NCBI GenBank assembly: GCA_029204225.1
Contig: CM055101.1
Span: forward strand, 3,542,684 to 3,602,683
Direction of reading: 5' to 3'
Source of the DNA: Diphasiastrum complanatum
Lineage: Eukaryota; Streptophyta; Lycopodiopsida; Lycopodiales; Lycopodiaceae
Length of the DNA stretch: 60,000 nucleotides
Shown here: positions 31,565 through 42,012 of the stretch, in pieces
Layout: every line of letters begins with the position of its first letter
Position numbering within the stretch: the first letter of the stretch is position 1
Program-made: the position numbers and the translations under genes
Notes under the pieces: model-generated
What the model was told of the DNA's origin: nothing
The model's database searches: none
The model's input: the letters and a program-made list of their open reading frames with translations, nothing else

Positions 31565-33639
31565 TCCTTTCCTAGGATTACAAGTCGAAAATATCGTCTT
31601 CTAAGGATTGTTCAGTCGACAGTTACAAGGACAGAACTCCTCCTACAGTTATAAACAGAGCTCCTAAGGAAAGTACCTGTAGGAAATAATCCAAAACGGC
31701 TGGACAGATTTCGAGGTAGAAAGCGACTTACAGAAATACGTGAGAAGAGGGTTTCTGGCTGCATCAGACAAAATGCAAGGGATGGATGGGTTTTCGACCA
31801 AAGCTGGAAATTCCAGAAAGAATGCAGCAGCAGACAGACAGAGAAAACAGTGTCACTGATGTGAACTCTAAGCTGATACAGACATGCATGAACTGATAAC
31901 CAAATTCTATACTGCGAATACCATTTCCCTTCTACGTTCTACTTATTTATGCGATCTGGAGATGGGAGTAAAGTGGATGGATGGATCGCAATCCGCTGCC
32001 ATCCTCCTGCTGTTGCTGCAGCAGTTGTGGCAAAGATCAGAGGCAGCGGCATCGACGAAGGAAGCAGGAGGCGGTAGCAGGCACGTAGTTATTTTTATTC
32101 ATCGGGTATTTGCGCGTTGTCAGTGCCGGGAGTCGAGCTCCCACAGTCGAGGAGAAGAAAATCCGCATGCCCATTGGCCAAGCTCCCAATATAATATTAA
32201 ATTATTAGTAGTTAATAATATATGATACTACTTTTTATTATTAATAATATGCAGCAGCAATTAATGTGACTTGGTGCTCACCAAGTAGCCCAAAAGGAAG
32301 AGAACCTGGGTCCTCCGACAACAAAAGACCCAAATTGTCCTTCTTCCTCAATTCTCGTCTCTCATTAGAGTGCACCATCTGCTGCGCACCGGAACCACCC
32401 GATCCAAAGGGAAGATATCTCTTGTTTTTCCCTTAGCCCCATCCATAAGTGCAGGTGCACTTGGAGTGCACTCCTTAAGCAGCCCCCAATTCCCGAATGG
32501 CATGCACGGCTCTCCATCCGTTCAAGTTTCTCGGTTTTAATTTTTTCTCTCAAATGTAATAAAATCTAGAGTCATTTGTGTTTAGTCCATTCACCTCATT
32601 TAAGTTGAAACTTGAGATCAAATAATGATATGTTGCTCTACCATCTTTTGCATGTGAAAAGTTGTGCACATGTCAAATCATTTATGAAAATCACGCAACA
32701 AAATAACCCGGCAATAATGCCATGTCTTGAGGTTGTGTGAATAAAGTTGTGTGATGTGTCACGTCATTAATAAAAATCCTACTAAACAAGAATGATGTGG
32801 TATTATATCACAAAGTTTTTGCCATGTCATATTGTCATATTTTAACTTTTTGTGAAGAATAAAAGAATGAAGAATAATAGCTTAGTAAAAATTTTATGCC
32901 TTGTTTTAAACTTTTACAATCAAATGTTTTATGGATTGTGATCTCACGATTTCTACATTGCAGCAAGACCTTAATGACATAATACCGTAATAATAACTAG
33001 AATACATACATTTAAAACTTTAATAGATAATAACAAAGTTTGATACAAGCACTAGAAACTTCAATCTCTTACGATACAACTTTCGTCCTTTTGTCTTTTT
33101 GTCTTTTTGAAGATGAGTTTGACCTTGTAAATTTTTAATTGCTAATTACCAGCTTGTTCTGATATGATAAGATTTTTTTATGGTTATTATTCCTTTGCAT
33201 TTGACAACACAATTAACCAAACAAAGTTGTCCTAGAAAAGATTCTTGGTCACCTCTGCTTTCCAACTTAATACAGATTAGATGAGAATGAAGACTAAGGC
33301 AATCTTTTGAGGTCCAAAATGACAATTGGCACCATAGTCATCGGAAAAATAATAAGAAGATGAGCACACGGATGATCGATTCTCTTCTTTTGCCTGTAGT
33401 AGCATCAACCTGTTGCTATGTTATTCAAGGGCCATTTCACACTACATTGTTCGGCAAGTCCGAAATTTGAAATAGAGCTCTCCCATTAGTCCAGGGGGGA
33501 ACAAACCAAGTTTGACACATGTGCGCATTTTTTGATGCGTTGCATACGCCCACATTCCAAATAAAAAAAGAACGAAGCTGGATGAAACGGTGGAGCAGGA
33601 ATTTCTCGTACGATATGATGTTCATTCATCATACTATAG
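31565..33639. other. Upstream region of the TIC32-like gene, no other gene seen
   Basis: The 5' UTR and promoter of the minus-strand gene should lie at about 31565-32000. A plus-strand frame at 31884-32225 has no family motif. From 32190 to 33400 the sequence is AT-rich, with a TA-rich inverted stretch near 32200-32250. The left part of the next copia remnant starts at about 33640. Confidence 0.45.
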
Positions 33640-35228
33640 GATCTACATGCTTGACAATAGACAGATCAAGACTGTCGGAGACGTCAGATTTGATGAGTCA
33701 AAGACAATGGCTGACGGAGATCCAGTTGGCTACAAAATCTTGACCAGATGACCTGCCGACATCTACGGAGGGAGCGGACCCTGAGCACCCGGAACAAGAT
33801 GCTCAAATTCCATATGGACAGAGTGACTATTCAGATGATGAGCAACAAGACGCACATCCTGTGCCCAGAACACCTCCTACTCGCGGCAATCCAGCAGTCA
33901 ACAAAGACAAGGCCATCGATCTGACTGCGAACTCTCCAAGAGGATCCACGCGAGAAAGAAGAGCACCTCTCAGAGTTGTACCTGATAGCTCAGCCTCTAT
34001 ATCAGAGGAGTTCTATGGATTTGGAGGAGAACCTCAAACATATGAGAAAGCTATCAGCTATCCAGAGAAGGACCAACCACCAGGATTCATCTGCTCACGC
34101 TTTGCAAACTACGCCTGCCAAATGCAAAGAAACAGAACTAAAGCAATCTGCCAGGCAGTGGTATAAGAAGAAGGATCACACTCTCATATCCTTGAGATTT
34201 CAACATTGATGGTCGACTACAATGTCTATACAAAGGTCACAGATGGAAAAATCATAATCATAGCAGTCAACGTGGATGACACTTTGATTCTATCCAGAAG
34301 CAACGAGCTGATTGCTTAGGTGAAGCATAATATTTCACAACATTTTGAAATATCAGACCTAGGAGAAGCAAGATGCTATCTAGGATTGCAGGTTGATAGA
34401 GAACTTGATGGAGAGAAGTTGTATCTTCACCAATCAAGATACATCCAGAAAATCATTGACGATTTTCAAATGACAAACTGCAAGGGAGCTAACACGCCTA
34501 TGGTAGTTGGAACGAATCTGACCAAGCAAGACTACCCGCAGAACGTAGAAGAGTAGGAAGCCATGCAGAACATGCCCTACAAGAGATTAATCGGATCACT
34601 CATGTACTTGGCAGATAACACATGCCCTGGCATTGCTTATGTAGTTATCAGAATGACCAGTTTAATGTCAATCCAGGCCCTATGCACTAGAAGATAGCCA
34701 AGAGAATTCTGCAATACCTTCAACAGACAAAGGATTATGGGCTATGCTTTTCTTAGCATGAAGGATTCCAGATCAAATCCTATAGCAATGCAAGTTGGGC
34801 ATCCCTAAAAGATGACTACAGGAGCATCTCAGGAGGATGCACGATAGCAGTTCGAGCAGCTGTCATATGGATCAACAGGAAGCACACTATGACCGCGCAA
34901 TCATCCTCGAAGCAGAGTATGTTGCAGTAGCCAAGATGGTGAACGAACTTGCATGGCTCAAGCAGTTCCTTGACAGAATGGGAGAGAACTCAAACGAGTC
35001 GCTGCTGCTATTTATGGATAATACATCTGCCATTCATCTAACGAAGGATCCAGTATTATCAAATATCATCTGATAAGAGATCTGGTTGAGAAAGACAGGT
35101 TGAAGACCAAGTTCATTCCAACAAAGCAGATGGTGTCTGATATCTTCAAGAAGCCTCTTGACAAGGTGATTTTTTAGAAGCAGCGTGCAAGCTTAGGAAT
35201 CAGAAAAATACCAGCTTTGAGAGGGAGC
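33640..35228 (+). pseudogene. Decayed copia pol: integrase tail, RT, RNase H
   Basis: The first part (33645-34165) reads as the acidic, Pro-rich integrase tail and linker (PVPRTPPTRGNPAVNKDKA). Most of RT is deleted, resuming at VNVDDTLILSRS (34268-34303), where the YVDD Tyr is Asn. RT ends with SQHFEISDLGEARCYLGL and RYIQKIIDDFQM (34320-34556). RNase H is broken into pieces: NHTMTAQ-like sequence near 34880, LLLFMDNTSAIHL near 35010 and DIFKKPLDK near 35140. It ends with a purine tract (GAGAGGGAG) and an LTR at 35229. At least five stops or shifts; dead. Confidence 0.8.
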
Positions 35229-35637
35229 TGAAGAAACCAAGTATTTCTATCTTTCAAAGCCTTAGCATTTTTCCTTAGTTTTTCCTTTCCTATTTTTCAC
35301 AACTGTGTATTTTTTAGGTTTCGCACAGTTTGTATTTTTGGGTCATGAAGAAAATTCATCCCTAGGTCTAAAACACTTAGAAAATAATTCTAAAAACTTT
35401 CTCCGACACTGTCGCATTTTTCGCATTTTTTGCGAAAAAGGAGACATTGTCCCTAAAATGCCTTTGAAAGGTTTAGACCCTTAAAAAAAGAGACACTTAC
35501 CCTTTAAAAAGTGACGTTTATCTTAGAATTGGTTTTTTGCCTGAAAGTCGGTTTTTTCGTCCTTCGGATTTTTCGCCCTTCCGAAAAAGCGACACCTCCT
35601 TAGAAAAAGAGACACTGCCCTTAGAAAAGGTTTCTAC
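35229..35637 (+). repeat. 3' LTR of the 33640 copia, left part
   Basis: Starts TGAAGAAACC after the purine tract. It is interrupted by E2 at 35638 and continues at 41198. It contains an array of AAAAAGNGACA-type words (near 35434, 35476, 35498, 35582, 35602) and a 9-bp-stem hairpin TTTTTCGCA...TGCGAAAAA at 35417-35439. Confidence 0.65.
35633..35637. repeat. Target-site duplication of E2, left copy
   Basis: TCTAC next to the LTR; the same five bases follow the right LTR at 41193-41197. Five bases is the usual copia duplication length. Confidence 0.9.
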
Positions 35638-36284
35638 TGTGAAAAATACAGATCCTAAGTGGATCTAAACTCCAAGATCATTGGCTTGAATGCTTGCACT
35701 CCAAACTACATAAGCTAGGAATTGGCAACACATTCTATGCTACCTAGAATGCAAAGAACTTGATCAAAAAGCATTTATCACAAATGGAAACTTCCATAAA
35801 CATCAAGTGCGGCCCAAAATAGCATTATACAGTCCATAATACATCAGCCTATCACTTTTGGAAAGCACCTAAGATCATACACACAAAGCTTGAACTCAAT
35901 CACTACACAATGCCAACAATGGAAGGAGAACCCAATAGAAAAATCTCTCATTAAGCAAATGAATACAATGGATCTGCTCCAACCTGTTTCTCCACGGCCT
36001 ACCTGCTATATATAGCTGAGAGAGATGACTCTCTCTCCTCTCTCTAGACCCTCCTTACCTAGAATATGCCCTATATAGGTAAAATTGGCATATATGTCCA
36101 AAATACATGAAAATGGACTCATTTCGAAGGTCTTGAAGTTTGACACTTCTTCATACTGAAAAAATACACTTACTAAAAATATCTAGACCTGTTTCACACG
36201 TGTGAAAAGTCAGATCCTAAACTATGTGCCATTTTTAGCAATTTTGGCCTAAAACTAGACAAGGAAATGTTGACAATTTTCACA
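35638..36284 (-). repeat. 3' LTR of E2
   Basis: 647 bp with TG...CA ends. The TATA-like TATATATAG (minus strand) at about 36005-36014 fits the promoter. The G-box palindrome is at 36192-36207. It is followed on the element side by the purine tract. Confidence 0.92.
36192..36207. promoter_or_regulatory. 16-bp palindrome with G-box core, E2 3' LTR
   Basis: TTTCACACGTGTGAAA, a perfect palindrome 77 bases from the U3 end. The identical copy in the other LTR is at 41100-41115. Confidence 0.5.
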
Positions 36285-36297
36285 CTCCCTCTTCAAC
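36285..36297 (-). promoter_or_regulatory. Polypurine tract of E2
   Basis: The minus strand reads GTTGAAGAGGGAG right before the LTR. It is the same tract as KLVEEGV-coding sequence in the autonomous relatives, so E2 kept this plus-strand priming site. Confidence 0.85.
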
Positions 36298-39200
36298 TTA
36301 ACTTGCTAGTTTTACAACACTACTTTGTTCCAACTTAAGAATGATCTCCATCATCAGAATAGATCTCTTCTCAAGGATCCTAATATGTACAAAATAGGAC
36401 ACAACATAATTGATATAGATAATAGTGTCCATATAGGATGCTTCACTATTTCTTACATCAATTTTACATAGAATCATAAAAATGGTACATGTAAAAGAAC
36501 ATAGAATCTCAATTAATGAATTCCTCCATGTATCCATCTCTGGTTTCTCTGTAAAATAGCAGCAAACAAGTTGTAAATGAAAGTGATCAACAAGTGTTTG
36601 CATGCCTCCTCCACATTTCACTATACATATAGTGAATGCAACATGTATCTCCATGAATGAACTTCCATCACCACCTTGCCTTTGTAGATCTTCAATCCAT
36701 GAAAGCCTTTGAGTGAATGAATGCCAAAAAGATGTGTTCCCTACTCCATTTGAATGACCAAAACCTGAACTTGAAATACTTGAAGTACCTCCACAAGATT
36801 TGCACACAACTCTTGATCCTACAATGTCAACAAGTTGCCAATTTGCCAACACTAGGATACTAGATCTTGAACTTTGTTCAAAAGAAAACATATTGACCAC
36901 TTCAATACCTTTCAAGATCTGAATGAATTCATGTACTTGATCATACAAACCAGCAATGATAACTATTCCATCTCCAAGATCCAAAGGATGCAAAACTATG
37001 GAACTAGTTTCATTGAATTTTGACAATTCCAACACATTGACATGACAATGTTCATACATGAGATTAAACAAGTAAGGTAGAGTAAAAGGACACTTCCTTG
37101 CTGCTCCAAGAACCTTACTTGAACCTTCAAGAACCTGTAAAAACAGATCCAAAATGCCTTGACCATTTGTCTCTTCTTTGATGCTTTTCACTAGCTTCGA
37201 ATTGCCACTTGTCTCTTGGTGTTGATGAAGCAATCCAAGATCAACCTCTTGATCTTCCAATAAGACATCAAAGATCTTGCATATGTGAACATCTTCAGAT
37301 CTGAAACTCTGAAGATACTCCCTCTCAAACACATGATTAAGATCCCACAAGATCTCATCAATGCTCAAATTTGACCCTTCACTATAGTTAGTGAAAACAA
37401 TGCCACCATCATAAACCAAAAGATAGATTCCAACATTTCCATTTAACATGAAGTAGAGTAGGTGAAGATGAGTATCAAACCTAATCAAAACAGCCCTCTT
37501 GAGTTCATAACAAACCTCAATAAGCTCACCAATGATATCTCCCTTGCCTTGAAGAAGTTGCCACTTGAGTTGCTCCATGTAGTCTTCTTCAACCAACCTT
37601 TTGCCATCTTGACCATGAATGAACAATCCACCACAATCATAGAATGCTTTGAGTTGATGAAGAGATGTTAGATCCATGCTTTGGATCTTCCCAAGAACCA
37701 CTCTTCCATTGCCCTTTCCTTCACAAGACTCCCTCTTAATGCTAGCACCACAAAAGTTAGAAACCTCCCTCTTGATAGTTGCACCATAAGAAGTAGAAGA
37801 CTCTTGAATATTAGAAGACAAGAAAAGAATCCTTAGTACCTTCAACATAAGAGTGATTGAAGTACTCTCTCTTTTCAAACATGAACTTCTACTCAATGAT
37901 TTAGGTAATGAGTCATATGATAATGATTCTTCCTCACTATCGTTCATAAAAACATCATTCAAAGTACATCCTACTTTGAACACTTCACATACTTCTCCTC
38001 CTTTTGACTTGTGATCTCCCTCACCAAGTCTCATGATAGAAACCTTTGATCTACTCTTTTTATGAAGAAATGTGACACCACTTGTTGCACAAATGACTTT
38101 ATCACAAAAAGATGTAAAAGAACCATTTCCTTCAAGCATGCTCAAAGCACCATCATCTTTTCCCACATGATTACATACATCAATATGAAAAGAATTAGAA
38201 GAACAACCATCTTCTTGCAAAGAATGACACTTAGCATCTCCATCTTTTTCCATATGAACAAACAAGTCATTAGCAACAATCACTTCCAAAGAAGAATCTT
38301 CATCAACTCCATTGATGAAGTTAGCTCCTTCCTTACCTTTTCCATTTTTGCACTTGCCATCTAGCACCATTGAAGAACCACCAAGACTTGAAAATCTATG
38401 AGTAGAAGAGTTCAAACATGATACTAATTTAGCACCACATGACTCCATTTGACTAGTAGGTAGCACTAGTCCATCTTCAAGATCCAATGGATCCAAAAAA
38501 TTGACCATAGATTCACCAAAGCTTGCCAAGTTAGCACAACAATTATCATCTCCAAGAAGTACATTAGATCTCAACCTAGATCTAGCATTTTGTTTCTTAT
38601 GGCATTCATTTGCAAAATGTCCTTTCACTCCACAATAAAAACATTTGAACTTGGACTTATCTTGCTTCCTACTTTGCAAAGAAGAAGAATGCTTTCCATG
38701 CTCCAAACTACCTTGCTTGGACCACTTGCCTTTGAACTTGCCCTTTGTGAAAAGAGCTTCTTCATCTCCACCTTGTGTTGATGCACCACCACCTTTGGCT
38801 TGCAACCTATGCTCTTCAGCCACCAAGATCTCTTGCAAGTCATTGACACTTGGCAAGGACTTTTGTATAGCAAAGCATTGTACAAGGTTAGAATGTTCAT
38901 CAAGCAAACCATTCAACATGACTTGAACTAGTTCCCCATCCTTTATGCTTTCATCTATGCATGCTAGATCATCATTCAAGGATTTAACCTTCAAGACAAA
39001 TGAATGTGCACTCTCTCCCTCTCTTTGACAACTTTGGAAGATTTGCCTTCTTAGGGTGAGAACCCTAGATGTGGATTTGGACTCATAGATCTTCTTCAAA
39101 GCATTCCATGCTTCACTTGAAGAAGTACATTTACCAACTTCTTTAAGAAGTTCATTGGTAACATTCATCTTTATGATATGTAAGGCTCTTTTAGCCCTTC

Positions 39201-39372
39201 TATCAAAATTTAGTTGCTCTTGAAGAATTAGAGGTCTTTCTTCAATTCCCACAACTATATCCATTAGCTCATTCAACTCTAGTAAAGACTCCATCCTCAC
39301 TTTCCAAGTTGAATAGTTTGTAGAGTTTAACCTCTCTTTAGCTTCCAACATGATTCCACCATTGGATGTCAT
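36298..39372 (-). CDS. E2 ORF: Gag fused to about 730 codons of unknown sequence
   Basis: An open frame with ATG at 39372 (MTSNGG) and TAA at 36298-36300, 1,024 residues; an in-frame upstream ATG at 39438 would add 22. I prefer 39372 because E1 Gag starts there. Residues 1-270 are copia Gag, similar to E1, with the zinc knuckle CFYCGVKGHFANEC near 245. After it, no DSG protease, no HHCC/DDE integrase, no YVDD and no RNase H site can be seen. The rest is a mixed acidic/hydrophobic protein: a DPLDLEDGLV block near 293, a Ser- and Lys-rich part, then blocks shared with segment X at 19319-20434 (EDQEVDL, GAARKC, CKIDVRNSEAS). It is fully open despite an AT-rich base composition, which suggests selection or very recent origin. 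Gag could package RNA; the role of the rest is unknown. Confidence 0.85.
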   Translation of the reverse strand: MTSNGGIMLEAKERLNSTNYSTWKVRMESLLELNELMDIVVGIEERPLILQEQLNFDRRAKRALHIIKMNVTNELLKEVGKCTSSSEAWNALKKIYESKSTSRVLTLRRQIFQSCQREGESAHSFVLKVKSLNDDLACIDESIKDGELVQVMLNGLLDEHSNLVQCFAIQKSLPSVNDLQEILVAEEHRLQAKGGGASTQGGDEEALFTKGKFKGKWSKQGSLEHGKHSSSLQSRKQDKSKFKCFYCGVKGHFANECHKKQNARSRLRSNVLLGDDNCCANLASFGESMVNFLDPLDLEDGLVLPTSQMESCGAKLVSCLNSSTHRFSSLGGSSMVLDGKCKNGKGKEGANFINGVDEDSSLEVIVANDLFVHMEKDGDAKCHSLQEDGCSSNSFHIDVCNHVGKDDGALSMLEGNGSFTSFCDKVICATSGVTFLHKKSRSKVSIMRLGEGDHKSKGGEVCEVFKVGCTLNDVFMNDSEEESLSYDSLPKSLSRSSCLKRESTSITLMLKVLRILFLSSNIQESSTSYGATIKREVSNFCGASIKRESCEGKGNGRVVLGKIQSMDLTSLHQLKAFYDCGGLFIHGQDGKRLVEEDYMEQLKWQLLQGKGDIIGELIEVCYELKRAVLIRFDTHLHLLYFMLNGNVGIYLLVYDGGIVFTNYSEGSNLSIDEILWDLNHVFEREYLQSFRSEDVHICKIFDVLLEDQEVDLGLLHQHQETSGNSKLVKSIKEETNGQGILDLFLQVLEGSSKVLGAARKCPFTLPYLFNLMYEHCHVNVLELSKFNETSSIVLHPLDLGDGIVIIAGLYDQVHEFIQILKGIEVVNMFSFEQSSRSSILVLANWQLVDIVGSRVVCKSCGGTSSISSSGFGHSNGVGNTSFWHSFTQRLSWIEDLQRQGGDGSSFMEIHVAFTICIVKCGGGMQTLVDHFHLQLVCCYFTEKPEMDTWRNSLIEILCSFTCTIFMILCKIDVRNSEASYMDTIIYINYVVSYFVHIRILEKRSILMMEIILKLEQSSVVKLAS

Positions 39373-40533
39373 GATGCTAAAATCTTCTTGTGTCCTTAGG
39401 CTCTGTTCTAATGCACCTAGCACTCTCCTTTCTCTCAATAAATGAAGAAGGAGAAGATCTTAAAAGATTTAGAACCCTAAATGACCTCTATCTTGAAACT
39501 ATTTGGCTTTCAAGCATAGAAAGGAAGATTGAAACATATGCAACACTTTGCACACACTAAGAATGGATTACAAACTCAAACCAACCTGAACACACTCTTG
39601 CTTAAGCTCTCAAACTTTCCAGCAAGTGACCAAATCAAGTTATGGTGTGAAGAGTTACTTGCATTCTTAGAAAATACCCAAAACTAGGATGCCAAGATTA
39701 CCTAGTAATGAACAAACTTGATCAACATATGATCAACACACTAAGATATTGATTCAACCTGTAAAACCACATGTAAACCACACTTCTAAAAGTTTATAAA
39801 CTCCAGCAAGTGATAAATACAAGATTTAGAGGTGAATGAATGAGCACACTTAGTGAATCACAAGACTAGCTTCACTATCTTGTCAAATCTTGGTGTTTAG
39901 ATGTAGATCTAAGATCACTTCACATGAGAATGTTCCTCAACCTGTTAAGAACCTGAAAACACACTTGCATAATGGTTAACACCTTCCAGCAAATGCTCCA
40001 ATCAAATTACATAAGGAGAGTTACTTACATGCTCAACAAAGTACACCAAAAATTATGCCAAAATTGATGACAATCTTTACAATATGCTCTTCACAATGGA
40101 GCTTACAATATGTTCACCCAAAAAAGGGGATCTTTCATCCAAATGGGAGCTTTGCTCAGCCTTTAGGAGAATTACAACTCACTCAAAAGAGCATTTGTCA
40201 TCCACTTAAGGAGAAGTTTCATCCACTTAAGGAGAGTGTTCATCCAAGAATGGAGATTGTCAACAATAGGATTGAAAAGAACATTGTTAGTATTGAATAT
40301 GCACAAGCCTCACAATCACAAATGATTAGGTGTTATGATCTGATCCAAAATAGTTTCTTTTCAGCCTCTGATCTTCAATAGACCTGAAATATGCTTTTGA
40401 TCCACAAGTTCAACTCACAAAACAAAGGTTAGTAAGATTTGATCAACAAAGCAATGCAAAATCATGCTAGAACTTGATCAAACATCCAAATATCACCAAA
40501 AATGGAATACTTACTGTAAATAGAAGCCAACCA
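39373..40533 (-). other. Leader of E2
   Basis: From 39511 outward it is nearly identical to the E1 leader (only three single-base differences noticed in the leader part), including the 21-bp tandem repeats near 40198-40246. The first 140 bases next to gag are diverged. An antisense 108-codon frame (40055-40381) is the counterpart of that at 3944-4270. Confidence 0.75.
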
Positions 40534-40545
40534 GCTCTGATACCA
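40534..40545 (-). promoter_or_regulatory. Primer-binding site of E2
   Basis: TGGTATCAGAGC on the minus strand, abutting the 5' LTR at 40546. Confidence 0.88.
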
Positions 40546-41192
40546 TGTGAAAAATACAGATCCTAAGTGGATCTAAACTCCAAGATCATTGGCTTGAATG
40601 CTTGCACTCCAAACTACATAAGCTAGGAATTGGCAACACATTCTATGCTACCTAGAATGCAAAGAACTTGATCAAAAAGCATTTATCACAAATGGAAACT
40701 TCCATAAACATCAAGTGCGGCCCAAAATAGCATTATACAGTCCATAATACATCAGCCTATCACTTTTGGAAAGCACCTAAGATCATACACACAAAGCTTG
40801 AACTCAATCACTACACAATGCCAACAATGGAAGGAGAACCCAATAGAAAAATCTCTCATTAAGCAAATGAATACAATGGATCTGCTCCAACCTGTTTCTC
40901 CACGGCCTACCTGCTATATATAGCTGAGAGAGATGACTCTCTCTCCTCTCTCTAGACCCTCCTTACCTAAAATATGCCCTATATAGGTAAAATTGGCATA
41001 TATGTCCAAAATACATGAAAATGGACTCATTTCGAAGGTCTTGAAGTTTGACACTTCTTCATACTGAAAAAATACACTTACTAAAAATATCTAGACCTGT
41101 TTCACACGTGTGAAAAGTCAGATCCTAAACTATGTGCCATTTTTAGCAATTTTGGCCTAAAACTAGACAAGGAAATGTTGACAATTTTCACA
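40546..41192 (-). repeat. 5' LTR of E2
   Basis: 647 bp, identical by eye to the 3' LTR except base 40970. The palindrome TTTCACACGTGTGAAA is at 41100-41115. Bases 40546-40791 match the E1 LTR almost exactly; beyond that, the two families differ. Confidence 0.92.
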
Positions 41193-41197
41193 TCTAC
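41193..41197. repeat. Target-site duplication of E2, right copy
   Basis: TCTAC, identical to 35633-35637. Confidence 0.9.
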
Positions 41198-41940
41198 CAT
41201 ACTGTCATATTTTTTGCCTTTCCAAAAAAGTGACGCTGTCTTTAAAATGCCTTAAAATTGTTTTCAGACCTACCTTCGCATTTTTCTTCTTTTTCTCCTT
41301 TTTTGAAAAAATCGAAGGTGCCTTTGAAAAACAAAGGTGCGCTCAAAAACAAAAAAGGCGACATTGCCCTTAAAAACTTAAAAGGTCCTTAAGCGAAAAG
41401 CGAAGGCCTACAGCATGAAGGCATAGTATATAGAAGGCGGATGATTCACAGAGGACAACAATAGAAAACTGGAATCAGTTTTGGTTAAGACTAATGCATT
41501 TCTTTTGATTAGATCTTCTAACCTAATCAATTCCCTGGATTGATCACATAAAGAGATCGAGGAAGGATGCAGAATCATGATGCAGAAGACACACACAGTC
41601 ACAGATAGAATACAAACAGACAGTCTAAGATAGCTCCAGAGCGAGTTTACAGATTAGCAGTAGCTAGTCATACTATTCGCAAGAAGAGCTCGTGCCAACG
41701 GGCTGATTTGAAAAACAGACAGCACTCAAGAATTGTATTGTAAATTTAGTTCTAATATATAAGCTGTTTTTTCAATTATATGTTCAGTGATGTGTATAAT
41801 CTGTGATACTTGAATGCATGCTAGCAATAGATGAATTTCCACTATTTTTTTTTATTCAACATTATCTGTTGTTTACAAGTCTAAATTTTACAACAGATCT
41901 ATAGTAGCAAATCTAAGGCTTGGAAGAAAATTAGATTGCA
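41198..41940 (+). repeat. 3' LTR of the 33640 copia, right part
   Basis: Continues the LTR interrupted by E2: more CCTTCG and AAAAAGNGAC words to about 41400, then an AT-rich part. The end is not sharply defined; copia gag sequence of another element is recognisable from 42013. Confidence 0.45.
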
Positions 41941-42012
41941 ATGAGAAGTAGTAGCTGCTCCTGCCAAGTAGACTCTATCTGGCCTTTCATTCTGCAACAG
42001 TGATCTCTGAAC

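Larger units (their letters stand above)
35638..41192 (-). mobile_element. E2: complete non-autonomous copia-type element with Gag plus unknown ORF
   Basis: A 5,555-bp minus-strand element with two 647-bp LTRs (35638-36284 and 40546-41192). By eye these differ at one base (36062 G versus 40970 A). It has PBS 40534-40545, a purine tract at 36285-36297 and TSD TCTAC. The inside holds a long leader and one long ORF with Gag but no protease, integrase, RT or RNase H. It is inserted in the LTR of an older copia. Near-identical LTRs mean recent transposition despite the lack of pol, so another element must have supplied the enzymes. E1 is the obvious candidate source by leader and LTR similarity. 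Confidence 0.92.

Noticed and set aside
31143-31604. 153-codon plus-strand ORF
   Set aside because: It is the antisense of exon 1 of the TIC32-like gene.
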